Shown in pieces: positions 1 through 8,172 of a stretch of 64,000 nucleotides of DNA; the first letter of the stretch is position 1; each line of letters begins with the position of its first letter. Below the pieces are notes generated by a model that did not search any database, was not told the origin of the DNA, and was given only the letters and a program-made list of their open reading frames with translations. A program made the translations under genes and the position numbers. Origin of the DNA: Microbacterium paraoxydans (GTDB lineage: Bacteria > Actinomycetota > Actinomycetes > Actinomycetales > Microbacteriaceae); NCBI RefSeq assembly GCF_019056515.1, contig NZ_CP064873.1:186001-250000 (forward strand), read 5' to 3'.

Positions 1-2
1 AC

Positions 3-275
3 TGGGGTGCCGAGGCCGGTGACCCGGCCGCGATGGACCACGGCGACGGCATGATGAGCGACGACGACCTCGCCGCGCTCGAGGCCGCGGCGGGCCCGGA
101 GGCGTCCCGGCTGTTCCTGGAGCAGATGATCGCGCACCACGAGGGCGCGGTCGCGATGGCCGAGGCGGAGGTGGCGGACGGCGAGAACGCCGACGCCGTC
201 GCCCTCGCGCAGGACATCGTCGATGCGCAGACCGCCGAGATCGCGGAGATGAAGGAGATCCTCGCCACGCTCTGA
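3..275 (+). CDS. DUF305 family protein, C-terminal part (5' truncated by window edge)
   Basis: The open frame is already running at base 3, so the N-terminus lies outside the window. The visible ~90 residues contain the DUF305 hallmark FLEQMIAHHEGAVAMA followed by a long helix ending in AEMKEIL. In this family the paired histidines (HH) and nearby Met/Asp residues belong to a four-helix, ferritin-like bundle, often exported and sometimes linked to copper handling. No signal peptide can be judged because the start is missing. The exact role is unknown. A GC-rich hairpin follows the stop. Confidence 0.85.
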   Translation, partial: WGAEAGDPAAMDHGDGMMSDDDLAALEAAAGPEASRLFLEQMIAHHEGAVAMAEAEVADGENADAVALAQDIVDAQTAEIAEMKEILATL

Positions 276-284
276 TCGGCACCC

Positions 285-314
285 GGCCCCGCGTCGCCTC
301 CGCGGCGCGGGGCC
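285..314 (+). terminator. GC-rich hairpin after the DUF305 gene
   Basis: GGCCCCGCG at 285-293 pairs perfectly with CGCGGGGCC at 306-314 around a 12-nt loop, starting 9 bp after the stop codon. There is no clear U-tract, as is common for high-GC actinobacterial terminators. It separates the DUF305 gene from the toxin-antitoxin pair. Confidence 0.6.
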
Positions 315-348
315 CGTCGCCCGTGTGCGATCGTCCTTACCGCGCTGT

Positions 349-374
349 TTTGTACGTTTCGCACTATCATGTAC
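349..374 (+). promoter_or_regulatory. Possible promoter/operator of the toxin-antitoxin pair
   Basis: Two TGTAC motifs (349-353 and 370-374) lie 21 bp apart, about two helical turns, just upstream of the antitoxin start. A -10-like TATCAT (365-370) lies between them. Phd/YefM antitoxins usually repress their own promoter, so this could be the binding region. No convincing -35 is visible. Confidence 0.3.
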
Positions 375-376
375 TC

Positions 377-640
377 ATGAGCGAGATCGCGATCACGGAA
401 GCCCGGGCGCGGCTGGCGTCCATCATCGACGAGGCGCGTGACGAGCCCGTTTACCTCACCCGACGAAACCTCCCGGTGGCGGCTGTCGTCGATGCCAGCC
501 TGCTGGAGCGACTCCTCGAAGATGCGGAGGAGCTGGCCGACATCCGCGCGGTCGATGCCGCCTGGGACGAGACCGCGCGACTCGACGAGACGCCGATCCC
601 GTGGGAGGAGGTGAAGCGGGACCTCGGGCTCGTGCCGTGA
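377..640 (+). CDS. Type II toxin-antitoxin antitoxin, Phd/YefM family
   Basis: An 87-residue protein. The N-terminal stretch MSEIAITEARARLASIIDEA followed by EPVYLTRRNLPVAAVV is the classic Phd/YefM fold: a DNA-binding N-terminus and an acidic, probably unstructured C-terminal tail that neutralises the toxin. The ATG at 377 is chosen over an in-frame upstream ATG at 323 because family members begin with this motif. The stop codon overlaps the GTG start of the downstream RelE-like gene (GTGA, 637-640), so the two are translationally coupled in the usual antitoxin-first order. Autoregulation is expected from the family. Confidence 0.9.
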   Translation: MSEIAITEARARLASIIDEARDEPVYLTRRNLPVAAVVDASLLERLLEDAEELADIRAVDAAWDETARLDETPIPWEEVKRDLGLVP

Positions 641-891
641 CCTACGACGTCCAGGTCCTGCCTGTCGCCGTGCGGGCGATCCGCAAGCTCCCTCCCGAGG
701 CGAGGCGACGTATCCAGGCCGTCATCGAGCTCCTCTCCGAAGACCCGCGGCCCCCCGCGGCACGCAGGCTCACCGGCCGACCGGAGTGGCGGGTGCGGAC
801 GGGTGACTACCGGGTGCTCTACCGGATCGAGGACGGGATCCTGACGGTCGTCGTCGTGCACGCCGGCCACCGTCGCGAGGTCTATCGCTAG
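637..891 (+). CDS. Type II toxin, RelE/ParE superfamily mRNA interferase
   Basis: An 84-residue basic protein starting at GTG 637, overlapping the antitoxin stop. Recognisable RelE features are the N-terminal VTYDVQVLPVAVRAIRKLP, the central RRLTGRPEWRVRTGDYRVLYRI and the C-terminal VVVVHAGHRREVYR. The Arg-rich strand and final R..Y match the RelE catalytic surface that cleaves mRNA on the ribosome. An upstream in-frame start at 601 would overlap the antitoxin by 40 bp and lacks homology, so it is rejected. The pair is a stress or stabilisation module whose target is not predictable. Its stop overlaps the end of the convergent ThrE-like gene by 4 bp. Confidence 0.9.
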   Translation: MTYDVQVLPVAVRAIRKLPPEARRRIQAVIELLSEDPRPPAARRLTGRPEWRVRTGDYRVLYRIEDGILTVVVVHAGHRREVYR

Positions 892-2222
892 CGATCGCGG
901 CGGCGCAAGCGGCGCAGCGGAGCAGACAGGCGGTGCCACAGCGTCGGTGCGGGCTCCTCGTCCTCGGCGGGAGGCGGGGCGACGGCGAACTGGACGAACT
1001 CCTCCGCGCCATGGTGCACGACGCGATAGAGCGCCGTGCCGATGAGCACGCCGAGCGCGATCGACATGACCGACACCAGGGCCGCGGTGAAGTCGGCGAG
1101 GCCGTTGTCGGTCGCGACCGCCTCGGTGAGCCCCACCAGCCCGGCGGCGCCTGGCACCAGCAGCCAGAAGGCCGGGAGGAACGTCAGCTGCGACGGGGCT
1201 CCGTGACGCAGCCCGGCGATCCAGAACACGACCGGCGTGACGGCGACCGCGCCGACGAAGCCGCCGACCGCCGGGTCGATGAACTCGGTTCCCGCCCACT
1301 GGCCGAGGTACGCGACGACCAGGGCGAGCAGCACCCACCCGAACGTGGACGGCGGGGAGGAGAAGTGCAGGTAGTTGCCGAGTGCGAACACGAGGATGCC
1401 GAGCAGCGGCACCCACCAGGGGAGGTACGAGGAGGAGGCGTCGAGAGCCTCGTACGAATCGCTCGAGACGCCCACCACGGCGCCGGCGGCGAGGATGCCG
1501 AAGGCGAGGAGCGCGAGCTGCACGAACCCGTAGATGAGGCGGGATGCACCGGAGATCATCTGCCCGGCCGCGAGCTCGACCGTCGCCGTGGTCAGCACGC
1601 CACCGGGGAGGAAGGTGACCAGCGGGGCGATCAGGAGGCGGATCGGGTCGCCGATCTCGATGACCTCCGCGAGCAGGAACACCGCAGCCGCGCACACGAA
1701 GGCCGCGGCGATGGGCATGACGAGCTGCAGGGTGGGAGAGCGCACGAGTTTGAGCAGGCCGATCCCGAATCCGAGCACGAAGGCGACGAGGGCGCCCTGC
1801 CAGGTCGGTGCGAGCAGGAGGGCCAGGCCGGTCGTGAGGATGGCATGGCCCAGCGTCCGGGTGAACCAGCCGAGGCGCGGACGCATCGCACCGATCTCGT
1901 TGAGCCGCCGGATGCCGTCCAGCGGGTCCACGTCGCCGGTCTTCGCCTGCGCGATGAGGTCGTACAGCGCGGCGATCTGATCGAAGCGGAACGAGGCGTT
2001 CGTGGCCGAGCGGAAGGCGACCCGCTGCTCCTCCGCGTCCCCCGTCTCCACGATGATGATGGTGGGCAGGACGACGAAGTCGGCGCCGTCTCCGCCCGAC
2101 GCCGTGGCGACCTCGGCGATCGTGTCCCGGATGCGGTCGACGGACTCCGCCGACGCGTTCATCCCCTGGGCCAGCCCCAGCAGGAACTGCCGCAGCGCCG
2201 AACGGTCGACGACGTCGGTCAT
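888..2222 (-). CDS. Threonine/serine exporter family protein (ThrE-like)
   Basis: A 444-residue membrane protein. The soluble N-terminal ~110 residues carry the DUF1212/ThrE signature (LLGLAQGMNASAESVDRI, then FVVLPTIIIV), followed by about ten hydrophobic helices in two blocks, ThrE and ThrE_2, and a charged tail ending RRLRRRDR. ThrE of Corynebacterium exports L-threonine and L-serine by proton-motive force. It is the last gene of a three-gene unit after peptidase E and a Dcu-type carrier, with one base between the carrier stop and this ATG. A role in dumping amino acids released from peptides is an inference from that context. Confidence 0.85.
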   Translation of the reverse strand: MTDVVDRSALRQFLLGLAQGMNASAESVDRIRDTIAEVATASGGDGADFVVLPTIIIVETGDAEEQRVAFRSATNASFRFDQIAALYDLIAQAKTGDVDPLDGIRRLNEIGAMRPRLGWFTRTLGHAILTTGLALLLAPTWQGALVAFVLGFGIGLLKLVRSPTLQLVMPIAAAFVCAAAVFLLAEVIEIGDPIRLLIAPLVTFLPGGVLTTATVELAAGQMISGASRLIYGFVQLALLAFGILAAGAVVGVSSDSYEALDASSSYLPWWVPLLGILVFALGNYLHFSSPPSTFGWVLLALVVAYLGQWAGTEFIDPAVGGFVGAVAVTPVVFWIAGLRHGAPSQLTFLPAFWLLVPGAAGLVGLTEAVATDNGLADFTAALVSVMSIALGVLIGTALYRVVHHGAEEFVQFAVAPPPAEDEEPAPTLWHRLSAPLRRLRRRDR

Positions 2223-2223
2223 G

Positions 2224-3579
2224 TCACCAGAACAGGAACGACAGCGCCACCCCGACGACGATGGCCGTGCCGACGTAGACGAGGTTCGGCAGCTGGAACG
2301 AGTGGTCCAGGACGAACTTGCCCATCTTCGTCGTCCCGGTCTGGTCGAACGCGACCGTGGCCACCTGGCTGCCGTTGGCGGGCAGCGTGTAGATGCCCAT
2401 CGCCGCCGGCCACAGCCCCACCAGCAGCGAGGCGGGCAGCCCGATCGTGATGCCGATCGGGACGATCGCGTTCGTGGCGCTCGATTGGCTGGTCGTGAGC
2501 ATGGCGACCGCGAACAGCGCCAGCGCGAACAGCAGCGCTCCGAGGAAGGCGGAGGATCCGGAGACCACAGAGCCGAGTCCGTCGACGATGAGGGTCTGGT
2601 TCGCGGCGACGAACGTGTTCGCGAGCCAGGCGATGCCGAACAGGGCGATGGCGCCGACGATGCCCGCGGGGAAGGTGGACTGCTTCGGCACGTCGGCGGC
2701 CTTCACCTTGCAGAACACGAAGATCAGTGCGGCGATGATGCCCATGACGACCTCGATGATCACGGTGACGCTCAGGCGCAGCGGATCGCCGTCGTCGTCG
2801 GTGCCGATGACCGGACGGAGGTTCTCGAACAGGCCGAAGAAGACGATCACCGCGACGCCGGCGAGGAACAGCGAGGCCGAGAGCACGGCGGTCGCCGGGA
2901 GCTTGTTCTCGTGCGCGTCGACCACGGGCGGCTTGATCTGTCCCTCCGCCAGGCGCTTCTGGTACTCCGGGTCGTCCTCGAGGTCCTTGCCGTGGCGCAT
3001 CATGACCAGCGCGGCGACGAGCAGGCCGGCGATCGAGGCCGGCCACATGATGAGGAGCAGGCCGCCGAGATCGACGCCCTGCGGTGCGAGCAGCACGACC
3101 ATCGATGCGGTGGCCGCGGAGACCGGAGAGCACAGGATGCCGACCTGCGAGGCGACGGCCGAGACCGACAGTGCCCGCTCCGGCCGGATCTTCTGCTGGT
3201 ACGAGACGTCGTAGATCACCGGCAGCAGCGGATAGAAGATGTTGCCGGTGCCCGCGCCGACCGTGAAGAGGAACGACATCGCCGGCGCGAGGAAGACGAC
3301 GGACTTCGGGCGTTTGCGGATGACCTTGGCGGCCACCGACACCATCCAGTCGATACCGCCAGCGGCCTGCATGGTCGAGGCCGCGGTGATGACCGTGATG
3401 ACGATGAACACGGCGTCGACCGGGGCGTTGCCGGGGGCTTCCCCGAACACGAACACGAGCACCGCGACGCCGACGAGGCCCCACACGCCCAGGCCGATCC
3501 CGCTCGTGCGGGTGCCCATGAAGATCGCCAGGACGACGACGATGAGCTCGGCGACGAGGATCCAGACGCTGTCGTTCAC
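2224..3579 (-). CDS. Dcu-type C4-dicarboxylate/aspartate transporter
   Basis: A 451-residue integral membrane protein with about ten to twelve hydrophobic segments. The stretch FLFTVGAGTGNIFYPLLPVIYDVSY and the later TSQSSATNAIVPIGITIGLP are typical of the DcuA/DcuB family, which moves fumarate, succinate, malate or aspartate. Its start overlaps the peptidase E stop by 4 bp (ATGA), and the ThrE-like exporter follows directly. Next to an Asp-X dipeptidase the likely substrate is aspartate or another C4 acid. Dcu proteins are best known from anaerobes, so the physiological direction here is uncertain. Confidence 0.85.
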   Translation of the reverse strand: MNDSVWILVAELIVVVLAIFMGTRTSGIGLGVWGLVGVAVLVFVFGEAPGNAPVDAVFIVITVITAASTMQAAGGIDWMVSVAAKVIRKRPKSVVFLAPAMSFLFTVGAGTGNIFYPLLPVIYDVSYQQKIRPERALSVSAVASQVGILCSPVSAATASMVVLLAPQGVDLGGLLLIMWPASIAGLLVAALVMMRHGKDLEDDPEYQKRLAEGQIKPPVVDAHENKLPATAVLSASLFLAGVAVIVFFGLFENLRPVIGTDDDGDPLRLSVTVIIEVVMGIIAALIFVFCKVKAADVPKQSTFPAGIVGAIALFGIAWLANTFVAANQTLIVDGLGSVVSGSSAFLGALLFALALFAVAMLTTSQSSATNAIVPIGITIGLPASLLVGLWPAAMGIYTLPANGSQVATVAFDQTGTTKMGKFVLDHSFQLPNLVYVGTAIVVGVALSFLFW

Positions 3580-4316
3580 GACGACGGCCCCTTCACGATC
3601 GGCGCCGATCCGGTGAGGACCTCCACCGGCAGCTCGGTCTCGACGATCGCCCCGTCGACCGCCTCGACCTTCAGCGCCAGCGGGTTCTCGACCGGGCTGA
3701 CCGCGGTGACGAACTCGCCGTTCTCGAAGTGCAGCGACTGGAGGTTGCCCACCGCATAGCCGGTGGACAGCTCACCGCTGAGGAGCGAGGCGTGGAAGAG
3801 GGGCCGGCGCTGGTCCTCCGCGTCGTAGTGCGGGCAGAAGCTGCCGTGCAGGAAGCCCAGGCCCTCCGGGAGCACCTGCAGCGTGGGCCCGTAGCTGTCG
3901 GTCGTGCCGCCCTCGAACCAGCAGATGCCGCCCGCGCTGCCGCCGGTGAACACCACGTTCGAGGAGGGGTCCTCCCACATCTCGCGCATGATCTCGTCGA
4001 GGCACTGACGCTTCCACACGTCGAGCATGTTGGCGGTGTTCCCGCCGCCGACGTGGATGACGTCGAAGCCCTTCACGAAGCCGGCGAGGTCGTCGACCGC
4101 GCGGTGGAACAGCGGCAGGTGGTGCGGCGCGCATCTGTCGGAGTCGTACGTGGAGTAGAAGCTCACGATGTAGGCGGTGTCGTCGCCCGTGGCGGTGCCG
4201 ACGAAGAGGACCCGGGGCCGCTCCTTGCCGGTGAGCTTCAGGATGTACTCGTGCGTCGGATCGTTCCGACGTTCCATCATGGCCTTGCCGGCCCCGGTTG
4301 CGACGACGTGCGACAT
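3576..4316 (-). CDS. pepE: Peptidase E (alpha-aspartyl dipeptidase, family S51)
   Basis: A 246-residue cytosolic protein. The nucleophile elbow FTGGSAGGICW places the catalytic Ser at about residue 127. HVGGGNTANML (near 88-98) and GLGFLHGSFCPHYD (near 155-170) complete the S51 pattern, with His and Asp available for the triad. PepE cleaves dipeptides with N-terminal aspartate. The ATG at 4316 has a good AGGTGG ribosome site. It is first in an operon with the Dcu-type carrier and the ThrE-like exporter. Cyanophycinase-like S51 members are an alternative, but the length and motifs fit peptidase E better. Confidence 0.88.
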   Translation of the reverse strand: MSHVVATGAGKAMMERRNDPTHEYILKLTGKERPRVLFVGTATGDDTAYIVSFYSTYDSDRCAPHHLPLFHRAVDDLAGFVKGFDVIHVGGGNTANMLDVWKRQCLDEIMREMWEDPSSNVVFTGGSAGGICWFEGGTTDSYGPTLQVLPEGLGFLHGSFCPHYDAEDQRRPLFHASLLSGELSTGYAVGNLQSLHFENGEFVTAVSPVENPLALKVEAVDGAIVETELPVEVLTGSAPIVKGPSS

Positions 4317-4414
4317 GCCCCCACCTCACTGTCGGATGTGAATGCGCTCAACCTAGCGTCGCGCCGTCACCGCCGTCCAGAGCGGTCACCCGGGGCGGGT
4401 GAAATGCCGGCCTC

Positions 4415-5152
4415 TCAGCCGAAGACGCGGGCCGTGCCGACCAGGCCTTCGAGGAGGGCGGCCGTGCGGGCGCGCGGACCCTGCGGCGCGATGCCGAGGA
4501 CGCGGGCGAGCTCGAGGGCGAGAGCGGCGTGGCCGACCGCGCTGGGGTGGAACGGGTCGTTCATGAGGCCCCACGGCACGCCGCCGTTCCCGAGCTCCGC
4601 GAAGTGCGCGTGCTGGTCGACGAGGATCACGTCCTCCGCGGCCGCGACCTGGCGGACCGCCTCGGCGAAGTCGGCGATCCGCGCCCGCTCCGGCGCATTG
4701 CGGACGTCGATGGCGGGCGGCGTCTGGAGCACCGGGATGGCGCCGAGCCCGCGCACCCGGCGCACGAAGTCGTGGAGGGAGGCGGCGTAGTCGTCCGGCG
4801 AGATGACCGGTCGCGGCCCGCCGTCCGAGGCGTCGTTGGTGCCGACCATGAGGGTGACCACGTCCGGCTGCCAGCCGGCGACCCGACGCTCCCAGTCGTC
4901 GAGGATGTCGACGATCCGGTTGCCGCTGATCGCGGTGTTGAGGACGATGTCGCGGACGCGCTCGAGCTCGCCCCTGATCAGCTCGTGGAGGTGCTCCGGG
5001 TAGCTGCGCCCGCCCTGGGTGTGCACCAGGCCATGGGTGATCGAGTCGCCGGTGATAATCCAGTTCAACGGTGCGGGGTCGCGGAGGGCGGCGGCGAGGC
5101 GGCCCAGGTCGTCGGAGGCGGTGGCGGGGGAGGCGGAAGCGGCGATCGGCAC
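4415..5152 (-). CDS. SGNH/GDSL-family hydrolase (esterase/lipase type)
   Basis: A 245-residue protein beginning at GTG 5152. It carries all SGNH blocks: GDSITHG with the nucleophile Ser near residue 36, block II Gly in ISGNRI near 76, block III GTND near 103-106 (oxyanion Asn), and block V NDPFHPS with Asp ~198 and His ~201. Such enzymes deacylate small esters or acetylated sugars. There is no signal peptide or membrane segment, so it probably acts in the cytosol. The natural substrate cannot be inferred. The gene stands alone between the pepE operon and an acidic protein. Confidence 0.85.
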   Translation of the reverse strand: MPIAASASPATASDDLGRLAAALRDPAPLNWIITGDSITHGLVHTQGGRSYPEHLHELIRGELERVRDIVLNTAISGNRIVDILDDWERRVAGWQPDVVTLMVGTNDASDGGPRPVISPDDYAASLHDFVRRVRGLGAIPVLQTPPAIDVRNAPERARIADFAEAVRQVAAAEDVILVDQHAHFAELGNGGVPWGLMNDPFHPSAVGHAALALELARVLGIAPQGPRARTAALLEGLVGTARVFG

Positions 5153-5225
5153 GCCTCAGAGCTTATCCGTCGCCCGCCTTCTGCTTCGCGCGGGAGCGTA
5201 ATGCCCCGGCGCCGTCTCCGTCCTG

Positions 5226-5315
5226 TTTGCCGCGGGGCGTGGGTCTCAGGCGCTCGCGCGAGGTCAGGCAGTTACCGCTGGCGTGGCCTGTTGCCCGGTG
5301 AATGCCTGTTCCGGC
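5226..5315. repeat. CAGGC-rich intergenic repeat, locus 1
   Basis: The stretch upstream of the SGNH hydrolase contains CTCAGGCGCTCGCGCG, GTCAGGCAG and the inverted forms GGCCTG and TGCCTG. The same vocabulary of CAGGC/GCCTG around GCGCG appears at 44.6-44.8 kb and 62.7-62.9 kb. Part of it follows the 3' end of the acidic protein gene. This locus is shorter and more degraded than the other two. Confidence 0.4.
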
Positions 5316-5318
5316 GGG

Positions 5319-5846
5319 TCAGTCCCGGTCGGCGCGACTGATGAGGTCCATCAGCTCGTCGAGCGTGTCGACGTCGATGACCTCGGTGCCGTCGGGCTCG
5401 CGCACCTCGATGCCGTCGACCTCCAGCTCCTCGTCGAGCTGCACGAGGATGCGCGACTCCGGGAACTGCTTGGGGGCGACGAACGCGAGCAGCACGGCAT
5501 CCGCGAACACGACGACCGAGGTGGCCTCGAGGTCGTCCCGCAGGTCGATCTGTTCGACGACGGGCTCGTCCTCCACCGCGTCCTCGATGTCGAGCGCGAC
5601 CTCCTCGACGATCGCCCGCCAGCGCTTCTCGCTCATCGAGAGCACGCGCGCGATGGCCGCGACGAGCTCGTCGGGATCCAGGTCCTCCGCGGTCTCATCG
5701 CCCTCCAACTCGGGGTCGACGTTCACGTTCACTACGGTGCCGGCCGCATCCAGGCTCGCCCGGCCGTAGACGAGACCGTTCTCGGAGACGGGGTCTTCGA
5801 GCAGACCGCTCTCGACGATGCGGGACAGGAGGAGATCGAGCGCCAT
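5319..5846 (-). CDS. Conserved acidic cytosolic protein of unknown function
   Basis: About 175 residues from ATG 5846; an in-frame ATG at 5864 is also possible, and neither start has an ideally spaced ribosome site. The protein is very rich in Asp, Glu and Val, with the pattern LVYGRASLDAAGTVVNVNVDP, then a helix LVAAIARVLSMSEKRWRAIVEEV and strands SVVVFADAVLLAFVAPKQFP. It has no signal peptide or membrane helix. The composition and alternating strands suggest a small alpha/beta domain resembling actinobacterial cytosolic proteins with no assigned role. It sits between an SGNH hydrolase and CorA with no operon link. Confidence 0.6.
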   Translation of the reverse strand: MALDLLLSRIVESGLLEDPVSENGLVYGRASLDAAGTVVNVNVDPELEGDETAEDLDPDELVAAIARVLSMSEKRWRAIVEEVALDIEDAVEDEPVVEQIDLRDDLEATSVVVFADAVLLAFVAPKQFPESRILVQLDEELEVDGIEVREPDGTEVIDVDTLDELMDLISRADRD

Positions 5847-5969
5847 GCTTCCAGTCTCGCGCATCTCGCCCGCCGTGGGCCCTGGTTCTTCACGCCGGAG
5901 GGAGCTCCTGGGCGCGCTCCGTGCCCGCAGACCGGCCGCGTTCCGGCGTTCCCCGTGACCGCCTGCGCG

Positions 5970-6971
5970 TCAGAGCCACCTCTTGTACTTGAACACCCCA
6001 TAGAGCCCGACCGCGAACGCGGCCATCGCCCCGATCGCCATCGGATACCCGAACGCCCAGTGCAGCTCGGGCATCACGTCGAAGTTCATGCCGTAGACCG
6101 TGCCGACGAGCGTGGGCGCGAAGATGATGGCCGCCCACGAGGAGATCTTCTTGATCTCGTCGTTCTGGGCGAGCCCCGCCTCCGAGTGCCGCCGGGCGAC
6201 CAGCGCCGACTGCACCGTCAGGGCGTTCTCGAGGATCGCGCGGAACGAGTCGACCCGCTCGTTCACGCGGATCGTGTGGTCGAGCACGTCGCGGAGGGAG
6301 CGCTGCAGCTCCTCGTCGATGCGGTACTTCTCCGATCCGCGGCGCAGCCATTCCAGCATGCCGCTCAGCGGGTGCACCGCGCGCTGGAAGTTGATGACCT
6401 CGCGGGAGAGCTCGTAGATGCGGCGGGAGAGGGCGTCGTCGTCGCTGTCGCCGAAGAGCTGGTCCTCGATCTCGTCGATGTCGTTCTCCAGGCCCGCCAC
6501 CACGGGCTCGTACTCGTCCACGACCTCGTCGAGGATCGCGTAGAAGACCGCCTCCGGTCCCATCGCGAGCAGCTCCGGGTTCGCCTCCATCCGGCGGCGG
6601 ACCGCGGCGAGGTTCGGCGACTCCGCGTGGCGGATCGTCACCACGAAGTCGGGGCCGATGAACAGGTGCAGCTCCCCGAACTCGATCGACTCCTCCTTGT
6701 CGCGGTAGCGGGCGGGGCGCAGCACGGCGAAGAGGGTGTCGCCGTAGCGCTCCACCTTCGAGCGCTGATGCCCCGAGAGCGCGTCCTCGACGGCGAGCGG
6801 ATGCAGGTCGAACTCGCGGGCGACGGAAGCGACCTCTTCGGGACTCGGCCGGTACAGGCCGATCCACGCGATCCCGCCGGCGGCATCCAGCATCCGGTAG
6901 GTCTCGTCCAGGTTCTTCGGGGTCTCCACGCGACGTCCGTGGACGTACACGCCGTTGTCGATGAGCGCCAT
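5970..6971 (-). CDS. corA: CorA-family magnesium/cobalt transporter
   Basis: 333 residues from ATG 6971, chosen because GGAG lies 7 nt upstream; a longer form from 6998 is less likely. The large acidic N-terminal domain precedes two C-terminal membrane helices (about 275-295 and 305-325) separated by the family hallmark YGMN (GMN at ~294-296), the selectivity motif of the CorA pentamer. The end KYKRWL gives the usual positive C-terminus. The protein imports Mg2+ and sometimes Co2+ or Ni2+. It appears monocistronic. No Mg2+ riboswitch was recognised in the 289-bp leader region. Confidence 0.92.
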   Translation of the reverse strand: MALIDNGVYVHGRRVETPKNLDETYRMLDAAGGIAWIGLYRPSPEEVASVAREFDLHPLAVEDALSGHQRSKVERYGDTLFAVLRPARYRDKEESIEFGELHLFIGPDFVVTIRHAESPNLAAVRRRMEANPELLAMGPEAVFYAILDEVVDEYEPVVAGLENDIDEIEDQLFGDSDDDALSRRIYELSREVINFQRAVHPLSGMLEWLRRGSEKYRIDEELQRSLRDVLDHTIRVNERVDSFRAILENALTVQSALVARRHSEAGLAQNDEIKKISSWAAIIFAPTLVGTVYGMNFDVMPELHWAFGYPMAIGAMAAFAVGLYGVFKYKRWL

Positions 6972-7197
6972 GATGCGGCTCCGTTCTCGCGGGCGCACGG
7001 ATGCGAGGGTCCGTGCGGATTCGTCAGGGGGCGGGAGACGCCGCCGATGACTGCGAGGCGAGAGGCGCGCACGCGGAGCAGGAGCTCAACGCGTGGGCGC
7101 GGGGAAGCGCGACGCAGCGAGGGCGGCGTCGTTACTATCGTCGGACATCGCCATCACCGCCTTTCCGTGCTTCTCCGGGGGCCAGCTTACTCCTCCG

Positions 7198-7258
7198 TTT
7201 CGAATCGCCCGAATGGCCCCATTCCGGCCGCAGATGCCGCCATGTGCGCGATTCGAAA
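7198..7258. repeat. 61-bp palindromic element, copy A
   Basis: TTTCGAATCGC (7198-7208) and GCGATTCGAAA (7248-7258) form a perfect 11-bp inverted repeat around 39 bp that contain CCAT, CCGGCCG and CCA at fixed offsets. Two more copies of exactly 61 bp occur at 37455-37515 and 41458-41518. It lies 2 bp past the stop of the SDR gene, so it probably ends that transcript. The rest of the 6972-7260 gap holds nothing convincing apart from a possible 22-codon open frame. Confidence 0.8.
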
Positions 7259-7260
7259 GG

Positions 7261-8055
7261 TCAGGGGACGATCGCGTCGATGTAGCCGCCATCGACCCGG
7301 ACGGCGGCACCCGTCGTCGCCGAGGCGAGAGGGGACGCGAGGTACGCGACCATGTTCGCGATCTCCTCCGGTTCGATGAGCCGCTGCAGCAGGGACTGGG
7401 GGCGGTGCACGCGCATGAACTCGCGCTGCGCCTCCTCCCACGGCAGCTCCGGGTCCACGAGCGAGTACACGAAGTCCTCCACGCCGCCGGTGTGGGTCGG
7501 CCCCGCGAGCACCGAGTTCACGGTCACCCCCGTGCCGGCCGCCTCCTTCGCGAAGCCCCGGGACACGGCGAGCAGCGCGGTCTTCGACATCCCGTAGTGG
7601 ATCATCTCTGCGGGGATCACGACCGCGGAGTCGCTGGCGATGTCGAGCACCCGACCCCAGCCGCGCTCCGTCATGCCGGGCAGGGTCGCGCGGATGAGCC
7701 GGACGGCGGCGAGCACGTTCACCTCGAAGTACCGGCGCCACTCGTCGTCGGAGATGTCGAGCGCGGGGGTGGCCCCGAAGATGCCGAGGTTGTTGACGAG
7801 GATGTCGACGTCTCCGGTGGCGGCGAGCACGCGGGCGGCGCCGTCTTCCGTGGTGACGTCGCCCGGAGCAGGGACGAGGTTCCGGTCCGGATTCTCCTCC
7901 TGCAGTGCGGCGACGACCGACGACACGGTCTCGGGGTTCCGGCCGTTGACGGCGACCCGTGCGCCCGCGTCGGCGAGGGTCGTGGCGATGGCGAGCCCGA
8001 TGCCCTGGGTGGAACCCGTGACGAGGGCGGTCTTCCCGGCGAGGTCGATGCGCAT
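7261..8055 (-). CDS. SDR-family oxidoreductase
   Basis: 264 residues from ATG 8055, supported by GGAGGA 7 nt upstream. The Rossmann motif TGSTQGIG (~13-20), the NNLG motif, Ser in DIASDSAV and the YGMSK catalytic Tyr/Lys pair identify a classical short-chain dehydrogenase/reductase using NAD(H) or NADP(H). NNLG replaces the usual NNAG. It lies downstream of the ROK/Gfo-Idh operon but is separated by a 273-bp gap with a tandem repeat, so it probably has its own promoter. The substrate is unknown; a sugar or polyol is plausible next to sugar dehydrogenases. Confidence 0.85.
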   Translation of the reverse strand: MRIDLAGKTALVTGSTQGIGLAIATTLADAGARVAVNGRNPETVSSVVAALQEENPDRNLVPAPGDVTTEDGAARVLAATGDVDILVNNLGIFGATPALDISDDEWRRYFEVNVLAAVRLIRATLPGMTERGWGRVLDIASDSAVVIPAEMIHYGMSKTALLAVSRGFAKEAAGTGVTVNSVLAGPTHTGGVEDFVYSLVDPELPWEEAQREFMRVHRPQSLLQRLIEPEEIANMVAYLASPLASATTGAAVRVDGGYIDAIVP

Positions 8056-8172
8056 GTTGTCTCCTCCGTGTCGCTGCGGCCTCCGGTGCAACGCCCGCAG
8101 CGCCGGTTTCATGCCCGCGCGCTCCCTCCGGGACGGGAGGGGCTGGGACTCCGGCATGCGCGCACCGTCTCC

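Noticed and set aside
285..314. Hairpin near base 300 as an operator of the toxin-antitoxin pair
   Set aside because: It starts 9 bp after the DUF305 stop and is GC-only, fitting a terminator better than a repressor site.
2002..3759. Open frame of ~585 codons antisense to the Dcu and ThrE genes
   Set aside because: It is made of charged low-complexity sequence and is fully covered by well-supported minus-strand genes.
7086..7154. 22-codon open frame upstream of corA (MAMSDDSNDAALAASRFPAPTR)
   Set aside because: It has an AAGG-like ribosome site but is very short, with no homology or regulatory feature that I can see.
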